DNA of 7,139 nt, from assembly GCA_047974745.1 (NCBI GenBank), contig JBKECO010000056.1, forward strand, positions 1 through 7,139, in the 5' to 3' direction. Under the pieces are notes generated by a model. That model saw only the letters and a list, made by a program, of their open reading frames with translations, had not been told where the DNA came from and did not search any database. This document shows, piece after piece, positions 6,826 through 7,139 of the stretch. The position numbers were made by a program, and so were the translations under genes. This DNA comes from JBKECO01 sp047974745. GTDB taxonomy: Bacteria; Bacillota; Clostridia; Lachnospirales; Lachnospiraceae. The first letter of the stretch is position 1; the number at the start of each line of letters is the position of its first letter.

Positions 6826-6839
6826 GCAATAATTATTGC
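6826..6839. repeat. Perfect 14-base palindrome GCAATAATTATTGC
   Basis: The palindrome lies just past the end of the recombinase gene, upstream of the operon promoter. It could be a protein-binding site, part of a transcript end, or part of the recombinase attachment region. There is no direct evidence for any of these. Confidence 0.35.
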
Positions 6840-6841
6840 AA

Positions 6842-6886
6842 CAACAGAAAACACCCTACATTTATGCAAGGTGCTAACTTCTGTTG
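6842..6886 (-). terminator. Long imperfect hairpin after the recombinase gene
   Basis: CAACAGAA (6842-6849) pairs with TTCTGTTG (6879-6886), and CACC (6852-6855) with GGTG (6870-6873), around a 14-base loop and with a short internal bulge. It starts ten bases after the recombinase stop codon, the right place for a terminator. It lacks a clear T-run on the exit side, so it would be weak or factor-assisted, or it could be part of an attachment site. Confidence 0.4.
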
Positions 6887-6895
6887 CCTATTCTT

Positions 6896-7139
6896 TTATC
6901 TTTCCACATCCACGCTAGTGCCTGACTTGAACTCTACCATGAACTTCTCCTCATAAACCGTTACCTTTTCAATTATTCTTCTGACTAATGTCTCATCGTA
7001 TTCTCCTATATGCTCCATCTGCTCTGCAAGAAACTCCCGCATCTCGGCAATTCGCTGTTTTAATCCTTCTCTTTCCGCATTCTCTGCCATAGCATTCTGC
7101 TTTAGTTCTCGCAGATGGTCTATCTCATCAGCAAGATCA
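6896..7139 (-). CDS. Large serine recombinase, C-terminal end only (partial)
   Basis: The frame is open to the right edge of the window and ends at TAA 6898-6896, so about 80 C-terminal residues are visible. They comprise a charged heptad-like coiled coil (ELKQNAMAENAEREGLKQR, then AEMREFLAEQMEHIG), followed by YDETLVRRIIEKVTVYEEKF and a final strand pair (MVEFKSGTSVDVE). This tail is typical of the large serine recombinases that move clostridial conjugative and mobilisable elements (the TnpX/TndX type). The resolvase catalytic domain with its Ser lies beyond the window and cannot be checked. An internal ATG at 7090 is not the start, because coding sequence continues upstream of it. The gene suggests that a mobile-element end lies close by, perhaps in the 172-base gap that follows. 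Confidence 0.85.
   Translation of the reverse strand, partial: DLADEIDHLRELKQNAMAENAEREGLKQRIAEMREFLAEQMEHIGEYDETLVRRIIEKVTVYEEKFMVEFKSGTSVDVER

Noticed and set aside
7..7139. tRNA, rRNA or riboswitch genes
   Set aside because: No recognisable cloverleaf, rRNA segment or conserved riboswitch core was seen on either strand.

Overview
The window is AT-rich, every supported gene lies on the minus strand, and the codon use and protein style look like a gut-type clostridial Firmicute, probably Lachnospiraceae. That assignment is an inference from overall character; there is no rRNA, tRNA or housekeeping gene to anchor it. The content is accessory DNA: a large serine recombinase at the right edge, a restriction-like operon in the middle, a decayed gene near the left edge, and a repeat pair at the extreme left that resembles an insertion-sequence end.

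Layout in the direction of transcription (right to left). 7139-6896: C-terminal end of a large serine recombinase, cut by the window. 6895-6724: a 172-base gap with a long imperfect hairpin, a 14-base perfect palindrome and a strong sigma-A promoter (TTGAAA, 17-base spacer, TACAAT). 6723-6508: a small XRE-type regulator. 6486-3634: a 950-residue GmrSD-like protein with DUF262, DUF1524 (HNH), DUF4268 and a small C-terminal domain. 3576-2554: an orphan helical protein. 2561-2379: a zinc-ribbon plus membrane-helix reading frame with no start codon, out of frame with the gene before it. 2341-806: an orphan protein of 511 residues with an apparent internal duplication and a C-terminal beta domain. 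672-124: a gene with a good ribosome binding site and start but an in-frame TAA at codon 45. 74-25: two near-identical 20-base repeats exactly 30 bases apart.

Reading of the region: the regulator and the GmrSD-like protein are 21 bases apart and share one clear promoter, so they form an operon. The following genes are in the same direction with short gaps and no convincing terminator, so they may be co-transcribed. DUF262/DUF1524 proteins are known modification-dependent or anti-phage nucleases (GmrSD, SspE, BrxU), so a defence role for the nuclease is reasonable. Whether the two orphan proteins and the zinc-ribbon frame are accessory parts of the same system is a hypothesis based only on position. 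Two start codons are set here from Shine-Dalgarno placement: 3576 (ATG) and 2341 (GTG).
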